Positions 53,205 through 64,000 of a stretch of DNA of 64,000 bases are shown here, piece by piece; within the stretch, counting starts at the first letter, position 1, and the number at the start of each line of letters is the position of its first letter. The stretch covers positions 9,922,922 to 9,986,921 of the forward strand of contig CM076658.1 of the NCBI GenBank assembly GCA_038496675.1, written 5' to 3'. Below the pieces are notes generated by a model, which saw only the letters and a list, made by a program, of their open reading frames with translations, searched no databases and was not told the DNA's origin. The DNA is from Rachycentron canadum (Eukaryota; Chordata; Actinopteri; Carangiformes; Rachycentridae). Made by a program: the position numbers and the translations under genes.

Positions 53205-54476
53205 TCATACGGTGAGATCATCTGACCTGGCCCTGCTGCTGGCTTTGCTCAGTCGGCTCAGCGGTCTGGTGTCTTCTATCGTATCCATGGCCTCCATCCC
53301 TGCCTCTGCTGGAGTTTCCCCCTCCCTGTTCACTACCTCCACATCCTCATCCACAGCCTCCTCCACCTTCTCTGCCTCTGGCTCTGGCTCTGCCTCTGCT
53401 GGCTGCACTTGCTCTGCATCCTCCTCATGTAATGTCACCCTCCCTGTCTCAGTGGTCTGGGCATAAGAGGGCAGAGTCTCATCATACACCTTAGAGATGT
53501 CCTCCATGGGCAGCACCTCTTCTGCCTTCTCCTCCAGCCCTTGGAAGGGTGGGGCCCCTCTGCCAGCCTCCATACCCACCTCAGCCAGTGGGTAGAGGTG
53601 AGTTACGGGGGGAGCTTTCTCCTCCTCCAGCAGCCTGTAACCTTTCGCTCTCTGCAGGGAGGGCACAGCCAAGGGGGGCAGGCTCTTCCCTTGTGGCGGC
53701 AGGGGCGCTGACCCCTCACCTTGGACTGGGGCTGGGGCTGGCTTACGAAAGACAAAGCGAATCTTCTTCAGGCCCAGATGACTGATCTCCACAAAGTTGA
53801 GGAAGAGTGAGACACAGGCCACAGCCAACATGAAGATGATGAAGACGGTCTTCTCCGTGGGCCTGGACACAAAGCAGTCCACCGTGTTGGGGCAGGGCCA
53901 GCGGCTGCATTTGTACAGTGGCAGGATACGGAAACCGTACAAGAAGTACTGGCCCACCACGAAGCCCACCTCAAACAGTGTCTTGAAGATGATGTGGCAG
54001 ATGTAGGTCCTTAGCAGGGTGCCCTCCAGTCGGAACTTCTTGCTTCCTTTTGTGCTGGTCTCCTTAGTGGTGCGGACACTTCCCTGGTCAGGTGCCAGAG
54101 GAAGACGCTCCTCACTCAGCTCCTGTTGCCGGCTAAGTTCTGCCTCCTCACGCTCTTTACGTTTTTCCTCCATGTGGACATGGTGCACAGCATGACCCAC
54201 GTACACCAGAGAGGGTGTGGACACAAAGATGATCTGTAGCACCCACAGGCGGATGTGGGAGATGGGAAAGGCCTCATCGTAGCACACATTCTCACATCCA
54301 GGCTGCTGTGTGTTGCAGACATAGTCAGACTGCTCATCACCCCACACAAACTCCGCCGCCGTGCCCAGGATGAGGATTCGGAAGATAAAGAGCACCGTGA
54401 GCCACACCCGGCCGATCACCGTAGAGTGCTCGTTAACTTCCTCTAAAATATTACCCAGAAAGCTCCAGTCACCCAT
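53205..54476 (-). CDS. gja8: gap junction alpha-8 (connexin 50-type lens connexin)
   Basis: Forms hexameric hemichannels coupling lens fibre cells. Single coding exon, 423 aa. ATG at 54476-54474 begins MGDWSFLGNILEEVNEHSTV, the canonical connexin N-terminus. The open frame extends upstream, but an acceptor (TTCTGCAG, exon from 54,491) lies 15 nt before the ATG, as expected for the connexin 5'-UTR intron. Extracellular loop cysteines are C54, C61, C65 (C-x6-C-x3-C) and C190, C195, C201 (C-x4-C-x5-C), the alpha-connexin pattern. There are four TM helices, a cytoplasmic loop of about 50 aa, then the LEGTLLRTYICHIIFKTLFE block. The C-tail keeps AKGYRLLEEEK, LPSYAQ and the terminal RPLSRLSKASSRARSDDLTV, which identify GJA8 over GJA3. 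The Glu/Ala-rich tail segment (about 365-395) is fish-variable. Teleosts have duplicated gja8 genes; a or b is not decided. Confidence 0.95.
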   Translation of the reverse strand: MGDWSFLGNILEEVNEHSTVIGRVWLTVLFIFRILILGTAAEFVWGDEQSDYVCNTQQPGCENVCYDEAFPISHIRLWVLQIIFVSTPSLVYVGHAVHHVHMEEKRKEREEAELSRQQELSEERLPLAPDQGSVRTTKETSTKGSKKFRLEGTLLRTYICHIIFKTLFEVGFVVGQYFLYGFRILPLYKCSRWPCPNTVDCFVSRPTEKTVFIIFMLAVACVSLFLNFVEISHLGLKKIRFVFRKPAPAPVQGEGSAPLPPQGKSLPPLAVPSLQRAKGYRLLEEEKAPPVTHLYPLAEVGMEAGRGAPPFQGLEEKAEEVLPMEDISKVYDETLPSYAQTTETGRVTLHEEDAEQVQPAEAEPEPEAEKVEEAVDEDVEVVNREGETPAEAGMEAMDTIEDTRPLSRLSKASSRARSDDLTV

Positions 54477-55250
54477 GATCGGTCCGTAGCACTGCAGAAT
54501 GAAGGGTGGGGTAGGGAGGGACATGGAGGGTGCACATGGACAGGGAGGGTGGGGTAGGCAGGACAGACAAACAGAGGGGATAGAGAATGCCAAAAAGTAA
54601 GAAATGCAGGAAAAGATTATTTAAAAAGTCAATAACCAAACTAAAGCCTGAATTTCATGCTGTTGCATGTTTCCATTACAAAACCTAGAGAATAAGCAAC
54701 TTTTAAAGATCTGAAATCCAGGCTTTTGAGTGCATTCTGTTTCCAATGTAAAAAAAAATAACAATAATCTCTCCAACATTAAATGAAAACTTTGAACTAG
54801 ACATTGACTTAGCTGTAGTGAAGACTGACGCTCAATGTAAAGATTATAAACTATGTCAAACAAAGGTGAAAATCAAAAAATCTCTTGCTCTAGCTCTAAA
54901 AAATTCCACACAACAACTGCCAAATGAAAACAATAAATGAGTAATATGTATTCCCCTCTTATGTAGGGTATAATATAGGTTAAATGTAATCAAATGGGCA
55001 ACTTGCCACAGCTGCGGCTCCGGCAAAGTTGAGTCCTGTCCCGTTCTCTTGGCACCCAGCAGGGAAAAGTGAACTTTTTTCTGCCCTCTTTCCCACCTAA
55101 AGCCCTGTCCTTGTCGCCCCACTGAGCAGATGTGAATGAATAGGCTCTGATGGTTGGTTTTTAGTTTGCTGCAATATTTAAGCTTGGAGCCAGACGGCCT
55201 TTATTTGCCGGGCGACGTGTGGTGACGCAGGAGACAATAGGATCAACGGA
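54477..55250 (-). promoter_or_regulatory. gja8: gja8 5' intron and candidate upstream promoter
   Basis: From the acceptor at 54,492 upward the sequence is intronic. A non-coding exon 1 should lie within roughly 1 kb. On the minus strand a TTAAATA element at about 55,172-55,179 precedes a less AT-rich, transcript-like segment (55,000-55,150). This makes it the best TATA/exon-1 candidate, but no donor is clear enough to define the exon. Confidence 0.3.
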
Positions 55251-58200
55251 CCCAGAGCAGGGACGTATGGGAGCCAGCCTCAGGCTCCCACACCAACATG
55301 GACACTGTACAGCCGGGGCACCGAGTCCACGGCAAAGCAAATGCAGCTCTATGCATGTAACTTCCTCACACATGTATACTGTATGTAGAAGCACAGACAC
55401 AGTAGATGAAACAACAACAGCAGCTGATGTGCCTCCAGCTGCACTGCCATACCCAACATTAGAGCAGAGAGGCAGGTCAGTGACAAACTATCGGCTCAGG
55501 CAGGGATGAAGGAGAGTTTATGTCCTCATGCATTAACACTGGACATTGATGTTTATGCAACTATTCATTTGAGGCAGCAGTAAATTCATTTCAACAATTA
55601 CTCAAAATGTAAACAAAATAAATATTCTCATGTCAAACTTTGGAAAGATTATTTTTATTTTTTCCTGAGGAGGTAGTGGTCAGGTCTTTTTTTTATTATT
55701 ATTTTAGTGTCATACACAGAGCCAGCATGGGCTTTACAGGACACCGCAAATTAGTATAAGCTGCATCCAAAACTGTGTTCATATTCAAAGTCTAAACCAG
55801 TTTGAATTATTTTCAATTAATTTGAATTATTATTTACATTCATGAATTGTATGTCACCATTTATAAATACTAACAAAGACACTTCCTTTAATGTACTGTA
55901 GAGATCAGAGTGAATTCTCATTAAATACACTATGTCACCTTTTTTCCCAGGTTTGTAGAAGTTAAAGTTAAAAATTAAAAACTGCAAAATGAAATTATTC
56001 ACAATGAATTAATTATCTGTACACTTGAATATTTCAGGGTGATTTGAAATCCTTTCATGGATTCAATTTACATTCTTGATAATGTGCAAAAGAATATGGA
56101 TCTCATAATTTCTCCTAAATCACATATCTTACATTTTCTGTTTCTGAATCTGCAAATCTCAATAGCCAAAATAATTAAAATTATTTTCATTACATTGTGT
56201 GTATAAAATTTAAATACATGCATTTTATTCATGGCAGAGCTTTATAAACTCTGAAAATTTGTTTAGTAAATCTGAGTGAAATGGAAAATCAGTTTTCTCA
56301 TAGTAGATAACTGTCCCCTTCCATATATTAGTTTCTGTGTGTGTGTATGTGTGTGTGTATCATAATATCTGTGTGTCGCTTAGCTGGAATGTGAAGAATG
56401 TGAACCACCGAGTGAAAGGACATAGCCCACTGAAATGTCTCTATTAGGGACACTAGTCAAACTTTTCCTGGCTCAGGAAAGAAAAACATTCAGCAGCGAT
56501 CTTTGATCACTGAATCATTCCACAGATGTTTGAAGAGAAGGATAGTTATGCTCACAGAGGCTTGTTTTTGCCATCCAATTTCTTAAATGCTCATTATGAA
56601 ATAGGCTTGCATGACTACATGTAATGACTTTATTATAAACCCGATGCAGCTAAGACCAGAAACCACAAAATTTTGTCTTATGGTACATGTGACCGATTGA
56701 TGAAACTGACTGGAAGTGCACAGCTTCACAATTAATCACCTAACAAATATTCTTAAATATATAGGTTACTTGCTGTTCTCATTTTCATGGGGTTACAACT
56801 GATTTGGCTTAATCATCCTAATATAATTAATAACAATGAGTAATGACTTGCATTTAATCTTCCTACATGAATACAATTTATATTTTTAATAAGATATTTT
56901 AGCAAGATGATTTATAAACTCAAATTAATTTGTCAATTAACAGAACAAACTTTGATTATGAATATTATTCATTAATATTTGTTATCTAATGCATATGACA
57001 CATTTTGCCCGTTAAAGTATTAACTCCCAGCTAAAATAGCACGATGACACAAAGTATAACCCACTGGTGTTGTTGAGTAAAAACAAGCCACTGCTCGTCA
57101 TATGGTTCAGACGGGTTTGAGAGCAGGTGCTGCCTCATTTCTGACTGTTTGTTGAGACTTGGTCAAACTGGGAAAATGGGCAGACAACTTACAGTCACAT
57201 TTTTTTAAGCAAATGATTTTAATGGCACATTAAAATCTTCATTGCCCTTAAGACCTTTTGTTTGTGAAAAATGGGCTTGTTTCAGCATTTAATGCTTTTA
57301 TTACAAACCATTCTTGGACTTTTGAGAGGTTTATTTGAAGAAAGCTTTTTTAGTCATTAGTCATCTAAACTGTTGAAAACTTGTTCTGCCGGTGTAACAC
57401 TGATCCACCAAATTAAAGGAAAGACCACAACAATTACATGGCAGTCAGAAACAGAAAGTTTATTCAGAGTTACAAAACTAATTTCCCTTCACAAAGTCTA
57501 GTTTCCAGGTTCCACAATTGTTTAATCTTCCAAGGACTCAGGATTTTGCCGTGTGCTGAAAAATATTTGAACAATGGCATTTTCTTGGAAGGCTAATGCG
57601 CCTACATTATTGATATTTCTAGGTTGGAATTATCTGCAAACAACTCACATATAAGGATCATATTAAACATATTTTTGTTTCAACCTTTATTAGGAAGTAA
57701 AAACAAGCACTAAAACCAATGTTGCTATTCAAATTTTGTCTAATCAAAATGGGAATGACAATGAAAGTTTTTCTGTTTTTTAAGGTGGTATGATTCACTG
57801 CATCCATTGAGTGTTGACTGATAAATGTACTGCCTTTAAAGTAATTACAACCTTTAATAGAAAATAATTACAATTTCAATTTATAGATAAAACAGAGAAC
57901 AGAAACACATAATCATTTATTTATTGATTGATTGATTTATTGACCTCAAACTACAAAGTCATATGAAAGACATATATGTGAAGTCAAATTTTAACAATCA
58001 TTTATCAATAGAAGTCATCGCTCCTTTTATGGATGTGTCTCCAGTCTGCCCATCTAGTTATGGCACCCCCTCATTGTCTCTCAACCAATAGCTTTCACAG
58101 TCCTATGTGACATCACTGGGCTGTTAAACTAGAAAGTCCACCTCTTGATGTCTGCTCTCTGATCTGTTGGTTAGTGGCAGTTTTAGCCTCAAAACCGAGG

Positions 58201-60960
58201 ACCACTGATCCCCCAGCTTTTTAAAATGGGATGATGTAATCTTAGAGCAAACGCCAGGGTGAGGCTCGGCCGTGTTGAGTGTCCCTAAATCATTTGCTAC
58301 AGTTTCTCTCTGAATGACACTGCACCCAGGACCATCAGTTTGTGTGTTAGCTGACTGGTATAGCTAGAACTAGTCTCCATGTATCCAGGAGCAATGATAT
58401 CTTCTCATATAAAAATGTCCCCCAACAAAAAGCCCAAATTCTGTCTCTGTCCTCTGGGGCCTTGGTTGGCACATAAGCTCAGCCCATGTTGGAAGATAGA
58501 AGCCATGTTCAGATCTCTGTGGAGGCATCAGGGGGTATCCACTGAGCTGGGGGACCAGGGGACTCCCTTTAAAGAGCTGTGTGTTGGTATAGTGGACGCT
58601 TGCATGCTAAGCCCTACGGTGGGCCCGTGAATGGCACCGGGATTTTACACAAAGACATGATGTCATGATGCAGGGTGCGGACTCTATTGAGCACGTGCAG
58701 TGAGGCGTGAGGACAGATTAGACCCCCGAAGCAGGGCACCAACTGGCCGTTAATCAGAATGCTAACACGCTAACAAACATATCGTACGGCGATCTGCCTA
58801 CGGCGCGATGGTGCCACGTGCTTCCTGCTCGCAGGGCCTTTGAAATACAGGAAGTAACTGAATTTTTATGTGATGCAATTTAAGACATGAGTTTTGTCTA
58901 GCAATATGTATTATATGATTATAACATGTTGGCAGGGGGCTAGTTTGATTTGACCTCATGATTACCTCTCATACAATAAACATCTCCCACCACTCCCTGA
59001 GCAAAAACAGTGTGTTTTTGTACTCAAACTTTTTTTCTTGCAGATGTTCCATAAAGGACATGTACTTGGTGCTTGACTGAAATGGAGGCATATCTTTTGA
59101 TCCACCAGAAAGTAGTTTCTGATAGTTTAGGGGTTCTGGGTCCTTGGTTTGGCCTCATGAAGGGATAATATCCTTGTCACAGCACATGGGCTTGTCTGCC
59201 TATACTGTGTTTCCTCAGGACTGCAGCGTGTTATCAGCAACAAGGACCGCATCACAGGGGAACAAACTGCAAGCAAGTTGCTTGCTTGCAGTTTGTACAG
59301 CTTGAGTACAGGTTTGGACAAGTCCCTTTTGAAGCAGAAATAATGAAGTGCTTTATAAGAAAATAAGAGGTGATAAAGGAGACAGACAAAACTAAAAACA
59401 AGCACAATTAACTCCACCTCCTACAAAATACAAGGTATAAAATTATTATAAAGTTACAAATTACTTGTAGGGATGAATCCACAGGGAGGACTTTCTCTCA
59501 GGTCTATGTAGATTTATAGTATTGTTTTCATTTTTCAGCCCACAAGCTGTTTTTGGAAATCACTTAAACCTCCTTAAATTTGAAACAGCATATTGTGAAC
59601 TGACTGGGATTAGAGACTGATGCGACTGAGTCTTATTCTTTAGTGATCAATTCTGCCCAACTTGGTTTTGTATGCTGTATACAAGCCCTGTCAACTGAAA
59701 ATGCTGAGGTCATAAGACGCAGCAGTCTTTGTGTATTACACACTTTAAACTTTATTTTTCTATTGAAGTTGATAGGGGGCAACATTTACTCAGAAGAGGG
59801 TGTACAGTGGATTTGAGCCTGTGCACAAATGCAAAAGTTCAGACAGTTCAATTATTTTGAGCCTTCTCAAAATGAGAGTTAACATTAGTTCTAAACATCA
59901 GCTGAAAAGACATAGATTACTGAAGTCAAAAAGATTCCTCGCCCTTCATTTAACTTCACTTTTATCCTCTAAGCAGAGAGTAGGGCTGCTGGCACAGAAG
60001 TGATGTGAGCCAACAAACATCATCACTTTTTACTTTCTTACTTGTCTAAATCTTGTTTTTCTAGTAACTTTGCAACTGAGTGAGATGCAAGTGTATTAAT
60101 AAACAGTAGACATAGCTTATGTAAGAATGCATTAAACTCGGACACTTCTCCTTTAGCTCACATACTCTCTGTGTACTTCCATGTAATCTAAAGCAATCCA
60201 GTATGACAATTCTTCCTTATATTCCCCCTTTACAAAATTAATATATATATAAATATTGTATCAATACTATATATGTTTATTATTGAGCTGTTTGTTCCAT
60301 CACCACTGCAGACTAAAACCACAGTAGAAATATTAAATATGTAATTAAAATCATTGTATAAATCAAAACTGAATATATCATCATTATTAAGTTAACATTA
60401 ATAGCTACGTATATATTTAATAGATGTGAATGATCTATTTACCTAACTATTTTATATATACAATTTTAATGTAGAATGCAAGTTATACAATGACAACTTC
60501 GCAGGGAGGGTAAACCATATTAAAGGTAAACCCAGTTCATTGTAGGCAGATGCTTCAGTGAAGTTGTTTAATCCTCACGAAGATCTTGCTTCTTTAATGA
60601 AATGTCTGCAGTTTATGGTTGATGATATTTGAGTTTTGGTAAGATATTGGATAATTTGAACATTTATTGAAATGCAAACATGAGCTATTTGGAGGTAAAA
60701 TTACTATTTGTTGTTGACAAGAGTTGGAAACTACTAGATTGATCTTTAACAAAAATATAACCTTATTATATTTATCATTGCATTGCATAAAAACTTTATT
60801 GTAAAACTAACTTGTAAGTATAGCTGTTAAATAAATGCAGTGGAGTATTAAAGTACAATTTTTCCCTCGTTAATGTTGCACAGTGGAGGTCTAAAGTAAC
60901 ATGAAATGGGGTGGAGTTGTTGCTCCTTCATGTCAAACTGAGTTAGTTGAGGTGATTCAA
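55251..60960. other. gja8 upstream intergenic DNA
   Basis: 5.7 kb without a recognised gene. Mostly AT-rich, with a relatively GC- and CpG-richer island at about 58,020-58,860. Its frames do not resemble a protein, and it could be an old repeat or a regulatory element. Confidence 0.4.
59262..59296. repeat. 16-bp perfect inverted repeat, 3-nt loop
   Basis: Arms 59262-59277 (ACAAACTGCAAGCAAG) and 59281-59296 pair exactly around TTG. Confidence 0.9.
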
Positions 60961-60964
60961 GTGT

Positions 60965-61230
60965 CTGATTAAGATGCCTCCTGGTTGCCTTCCTTTTTTC
61001 TGGCATGTCCACTTTGGGGGAGACCCCAGGGTAGACCCAGTACTAACTGGAGGGATTACATATACCATTTGCTCTGAAAACTTGGACAAACTGTAAAACA
61101 ATGAGAGATGTCTGGAAAACGCAACCCCCGATAAGCAGAAGAAAATGGATGGATGGATGGATGGATGGATGGATGGATGGATGGATGGATGGATGGATGG
61201 ATGGATGGATGGATGGATGGATGGATGGAT
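60965..61230 (+). mobile_element. LINE 3' end with (GGAT)n tail
   Basis: GGTTGCCTTCC ... TTTGGGGGAGACCCCAGGGTA ... GATGTCTGGAAAAC ... CCCGATAAGCAGAAGAAAAT, then about 21 GGAT units (61,147-61,230). This is the recognisable 3' terminus of L2/Maui- or Rex1-like fish LINEs ('gaccccggggaagacccag ... gacctcggataagcggaagaaaatgg'), here 5'-truncated with no coding part. The tetranucleotide tail is unusually long. Confidence 0.75.
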
Positions 61231-63770
61231 TAATGCAATGACCTTGCTGGGTTTGCTAGCAAAGGTAATTGTTAGTAACTAATACCATACTTTCCACATT
61301 TTTATGAACTTTTTGTAATTTTGCATTTTTAATTGTGCAGTGTCTTTATACTCAGGTATTACTACTTTTACTTCAAAGTAAAAGTAAAAGTGCATCATAT
61401 GTTTTTTTGCTCACTTTTTTAATCACATGAATATCACGTGAATCATCTGTGTCATAGTTTCACATACATAGAAAGGGGGCATTCACAGCGGGTTTAAAGA
61501 GATTCTATCAGCGATGCTCTTCACTGATATAACATGACCTGGGGACAGAGCTGAGTCCCATGACATAGCGCAACACTAAGACCTCAATGGCACAAGGCTT
61601 ATGCTTAAAGACAGATACACTTGTTTCCACACACCTGTTTGTTTAGTGTGCAAACATAAGTCCATGCATATTTGTGCCCATGTATGTTAGTTTCACCATT
61701 TCTCTTTGTGTTTTAGTGACCTTCTGCCTCAGTGACAAAGCCTCAGTTTTTCTTTGTACGTATCTTTTTTCACGAGTCATCTGTTTAGAGCCCCTCAATG
61801 GAGGTATTAGAAACTAAGATTCCAGTAATTTACTAGCAGTTTTTTTGTTTTTCAGCCACTTTTTAACAGACATTTCTCCCTGTACTTTCAAGTCTGAACA
61901 TTCTCCTCCAGTGATTTCTCATTTCCTCTGAGAACCAAGCAGTGATTTCTTTCCTGTAATATTGAGAAAGTTCAAAACCATTAACAAAGGAATCCAAACT
62001 TCACTGAGTACACAACGGTGTCACTACAGCCACTCGCTTTAGTATTAGCCAGAGAAAACAGGTGAGAGAACTGATAAAGCTGCCATTAAAAACTTGATAC
62101 AGTAATTTTAAAACTGAGGCAGAAATGTATGCCAGTCAGGAAGAATGAATTTAAATGCATGCCTTCAAAGACACAAATATATATATAAGCTGCATAAATA
62201 TACACACACCCACAGGCCCTACAACATGTGTCACATCTGGTCCCGGGCCATAGTATTGTGTTTTTCAGGGCTGAGTTCTTGTCGCCCAGCTGGACCTGGA
62301 CTTTAACCATTGTGTTTGGGAGGTCAGATTTGTTGAATTTGGACCAGTCCGCTGTCCTTCATGTGCTCAACTGCTCACAGATGATAGTCTCACAGGACAG
62401 GGTCATTTAGAGAATGGAAGTGCACAACCAGGCCTATTAAACACACTTTACTACAGGAACTGGCACTGAAAAACACTTAGATACATAAAAATTTTAAAAG
62501 CTAATAAAGTAAAATGCGTCACTGTGAAGAAAAAGTAGCATTTAAAAATTATAGTATGTTTCTCTGTAAATATTTTTCACCGGCTATTGTATGACAGTTT
62601 GTTGGAGAGTTAAATACAGTTTGATGGTTTGTAAGATTACAAAAGAGAGCAGTGTGTTTAAATGGTGAGAATATTGGAGTGTTTGGACTCACTACCTGCA
62701 TTTGTGCCTAATACTTCCCCTCCCATGTCCTGTTACAATACCAGTGCACACCACCCTCCTGTGTCTGTCAGGGGATTCTGTTGTTAAAGGGGCCATTATT
62801 GACTTGTACATGTGTTTGGATGGATGACCATAGTGTTCAGATCTCAAATGCTAGTGATGCTCTATCAGGAAAATTGGTTAACATAGAAGAAATTTTGAAA
62901 CATTAACTTCAATTTATATCTGGCAGGACTTAACGGAAACCTGATTAGCACAGTCTCTTGGCACATAAAACTATACCTGATTTGATGAGAGCAGCCCTGT
63001 TGCCAAAATGTAATATCCCACGTTGTTGTTTGTCAGAATCTCAATAAAGTCATGCTGGGTATATTAACCTAAAAATTGATGAAACACTTCTTAATTCCAG
63101 ACTACAGCCATTCGTCATAATAGTTTATTTTTTGATTTACAAGTAAGTGCATCTCACAAACAAACACAGACATAAAATTAAGCAACCAACAATATCAAAT
63201 TGTTTGAATCAACATTTTATTTTTATTGACATGTATTTTTTAACAACCCACAATAGGTCTAGAGATTCATTGTACACAGTTGCTCTGTTTGTTCATGTTC
63301 TGAGATGAGATTGTTCATCAGTGGTCACTGTCTGGTTACAAGGGTCATAAGATAAAAGCCACTGGTTTGTCCTATGTATGTTGTTTATTAATCACAAGAT
63401 GTAGCTTGCGGCCTGATGGATTGAGTGCTTGTGCATCGCTGCCACCTGTTTGTGGTCTGATGTCTGACATTAGTTGTGCTGGACAAGGACTCAGCAGCCA
63501 CGGTGCACAGCTTTTTGGTTTGCCTTTTTGAGTTTTGAGGCTTTAGCACTCATGCATAGCATATTGTTGTCATTAAATTACTATGATTACATTTTCAGTA
63601 GTTTCTAACCATTTTGTTATAAAGCTTACTCAATTTTAATTCTGTTTTTCATCAGTCATGTTTCTGTGATGTTTTTATGATATAAAGGAACTTTTTAAAC
63701 AGAATAAAGTAGAAACAAAAAGAATAATAATACATAACACTTTCTCAGAACCACAATTTTTTCTAGAGTC
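61231..63770. other. intergenic DNA and possible 3' UTR of the last gene
   Basis: No gene recognised. The right-hand part is presumably the 3' UTR of the minus-strand gene whose terminal exon ends at 63,771. Minus-strand AATAAA candidates occur (for example TTTATT at about 63,123 and 63,217). Confidence 0.35.
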
Positions 63771-63885
63771 TCAGTGGATGTGAATGTCCAGGCAATCTGT
63801 AGGAGGCCTGTTAATAAATTCCTCTGAAGTTTTATAGGACCAGGCCAGGAAACCAGCTAACTTGCCAGTTTCATGAAGTCTGGGC
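63771..63885 (-). CDS. C-terminal exon of an unidentified gene (partial)
   Basis: A strong acceptor (GTCTCTCTCCCACAG) precedes 115 nt with one long open frame entered in phase 2. It encodes 37 residues then TGA: PRLHETGKLAGFLAWSYK continuing to EEFINRPPTDCLDIHIH. The acceptor quality, the frame and the conserved-looking composition (Trp, Cys, Pro-Pro, charged residues, no low complexity) suggest a real last exon. I could not match the sequence to a family. Upstream exons lie beyond the window or in its last 115 bases, where I see none. Confidence 0.5.
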
Positions 63886-64000
63886 CTGTGGGAGAGAGAC
63901 AGAGACAAGGGTGAGAGACGAGGCATGAATTGTTCTCACTACTGTAGAAGGAAGTGGAAGGGCAGCTTCCTCCCTGTGTAACACCGGGCACCATGGGGGG

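Noticed and set aside
53005..53466. 153-aa plus-strand frame opposite gja8
   Set aside because: It combines the TG/CGTG repeat with the antisense of the Glu-rich gja8 tail (Ser/Ala-rich shadow). gja8 itself is unambiguous.
54477..54593. 39-residue N-terminal extension of gja8
   Set aside because: All connexins start at MGDWS/MGDWxxL. A TTCTGCAG acceptor lies in the extension, so it is intron plus 5' UTR.
58379..58630. 83-aa frame in the GC-richer island
   Set aside because: No recognisable domain, no splice context and biased composition; likely chance.

Overview
This window is nuclear genomic DNA of a teleost fish. The protein-coding exons are short and intron-split, with vertebrate splice signals. 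CA/GT microsatellites are abundant. Fish-type LINE remnants are present, and the recognisable genes are vertebrate: lrrc58, fstl1, immunoglobulin-superfamily receptors and a lens connexin. No bacterial-type operons, CRISPR arrays or rRNA genes were seen. Exon maps below were read by eye from splice sites and reading frame, so boundaries are predictions.

Layout. (1) 3,055-3,515, minus: first coding exon of lrrc58; its other exons are not in the window. (2) 5,986-24,979, minus: complete fstl1, ten coding exons and 310 aa, with a 12.4-kb first coding intron. The tandem lrrc58-fstl1 order matches human 3q13.33. (3) 25-30.9 kb: no gene recognised; contains interspersed repeats. (4) 30.9-37.4 kb, plus: a locally triplicated immunoglobulin V-set receptor gene. 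The middle copy (32,393-34,439) is intact, with 5 exons and 215 aa, and has a TIGIT/CD226-like V domain. The flanking copies are relics. (5) 39,102-45,189, plus: intact 7-exon, 405-aa nectin/PVR-like protein (V-C1-C2, TM, short tail), with an RTE-type LINE in one intron. (6) About 48.0-49.2 kb, minus: a third Ig gene (signal, single V domain, TM), convergent with the nectin-like gene. (7) 53,205-54,476, minus: intact lens connexin gja8 (Cx50), 423 aa in one coding exon. (8) 55-63.7 kb: no gene recognised; holds a LINE 3' end with a long GGAT tail. (9) 63,771-63,885, minus: a convincing but unidentified C-terminal coding exon of a gene that continues beyond the window.

The most interesting part is 30.9-49.2 kb. 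A TIGIT/CD226-like V-set receptor gene lies about 5 kb from a nectin/PVR-like gene, and the human homologues of these two classes are receptor and ligand. A third single-V membrane protein is adjacent. The receptor locus has duplicated and decayed, leaving an orphan transmembrane exon and phase-compatible tail exons downstream of the intact gene that could still be used as alternative 3' ends. That the two proteins bind each other is inference; it cannot be read from sequence.
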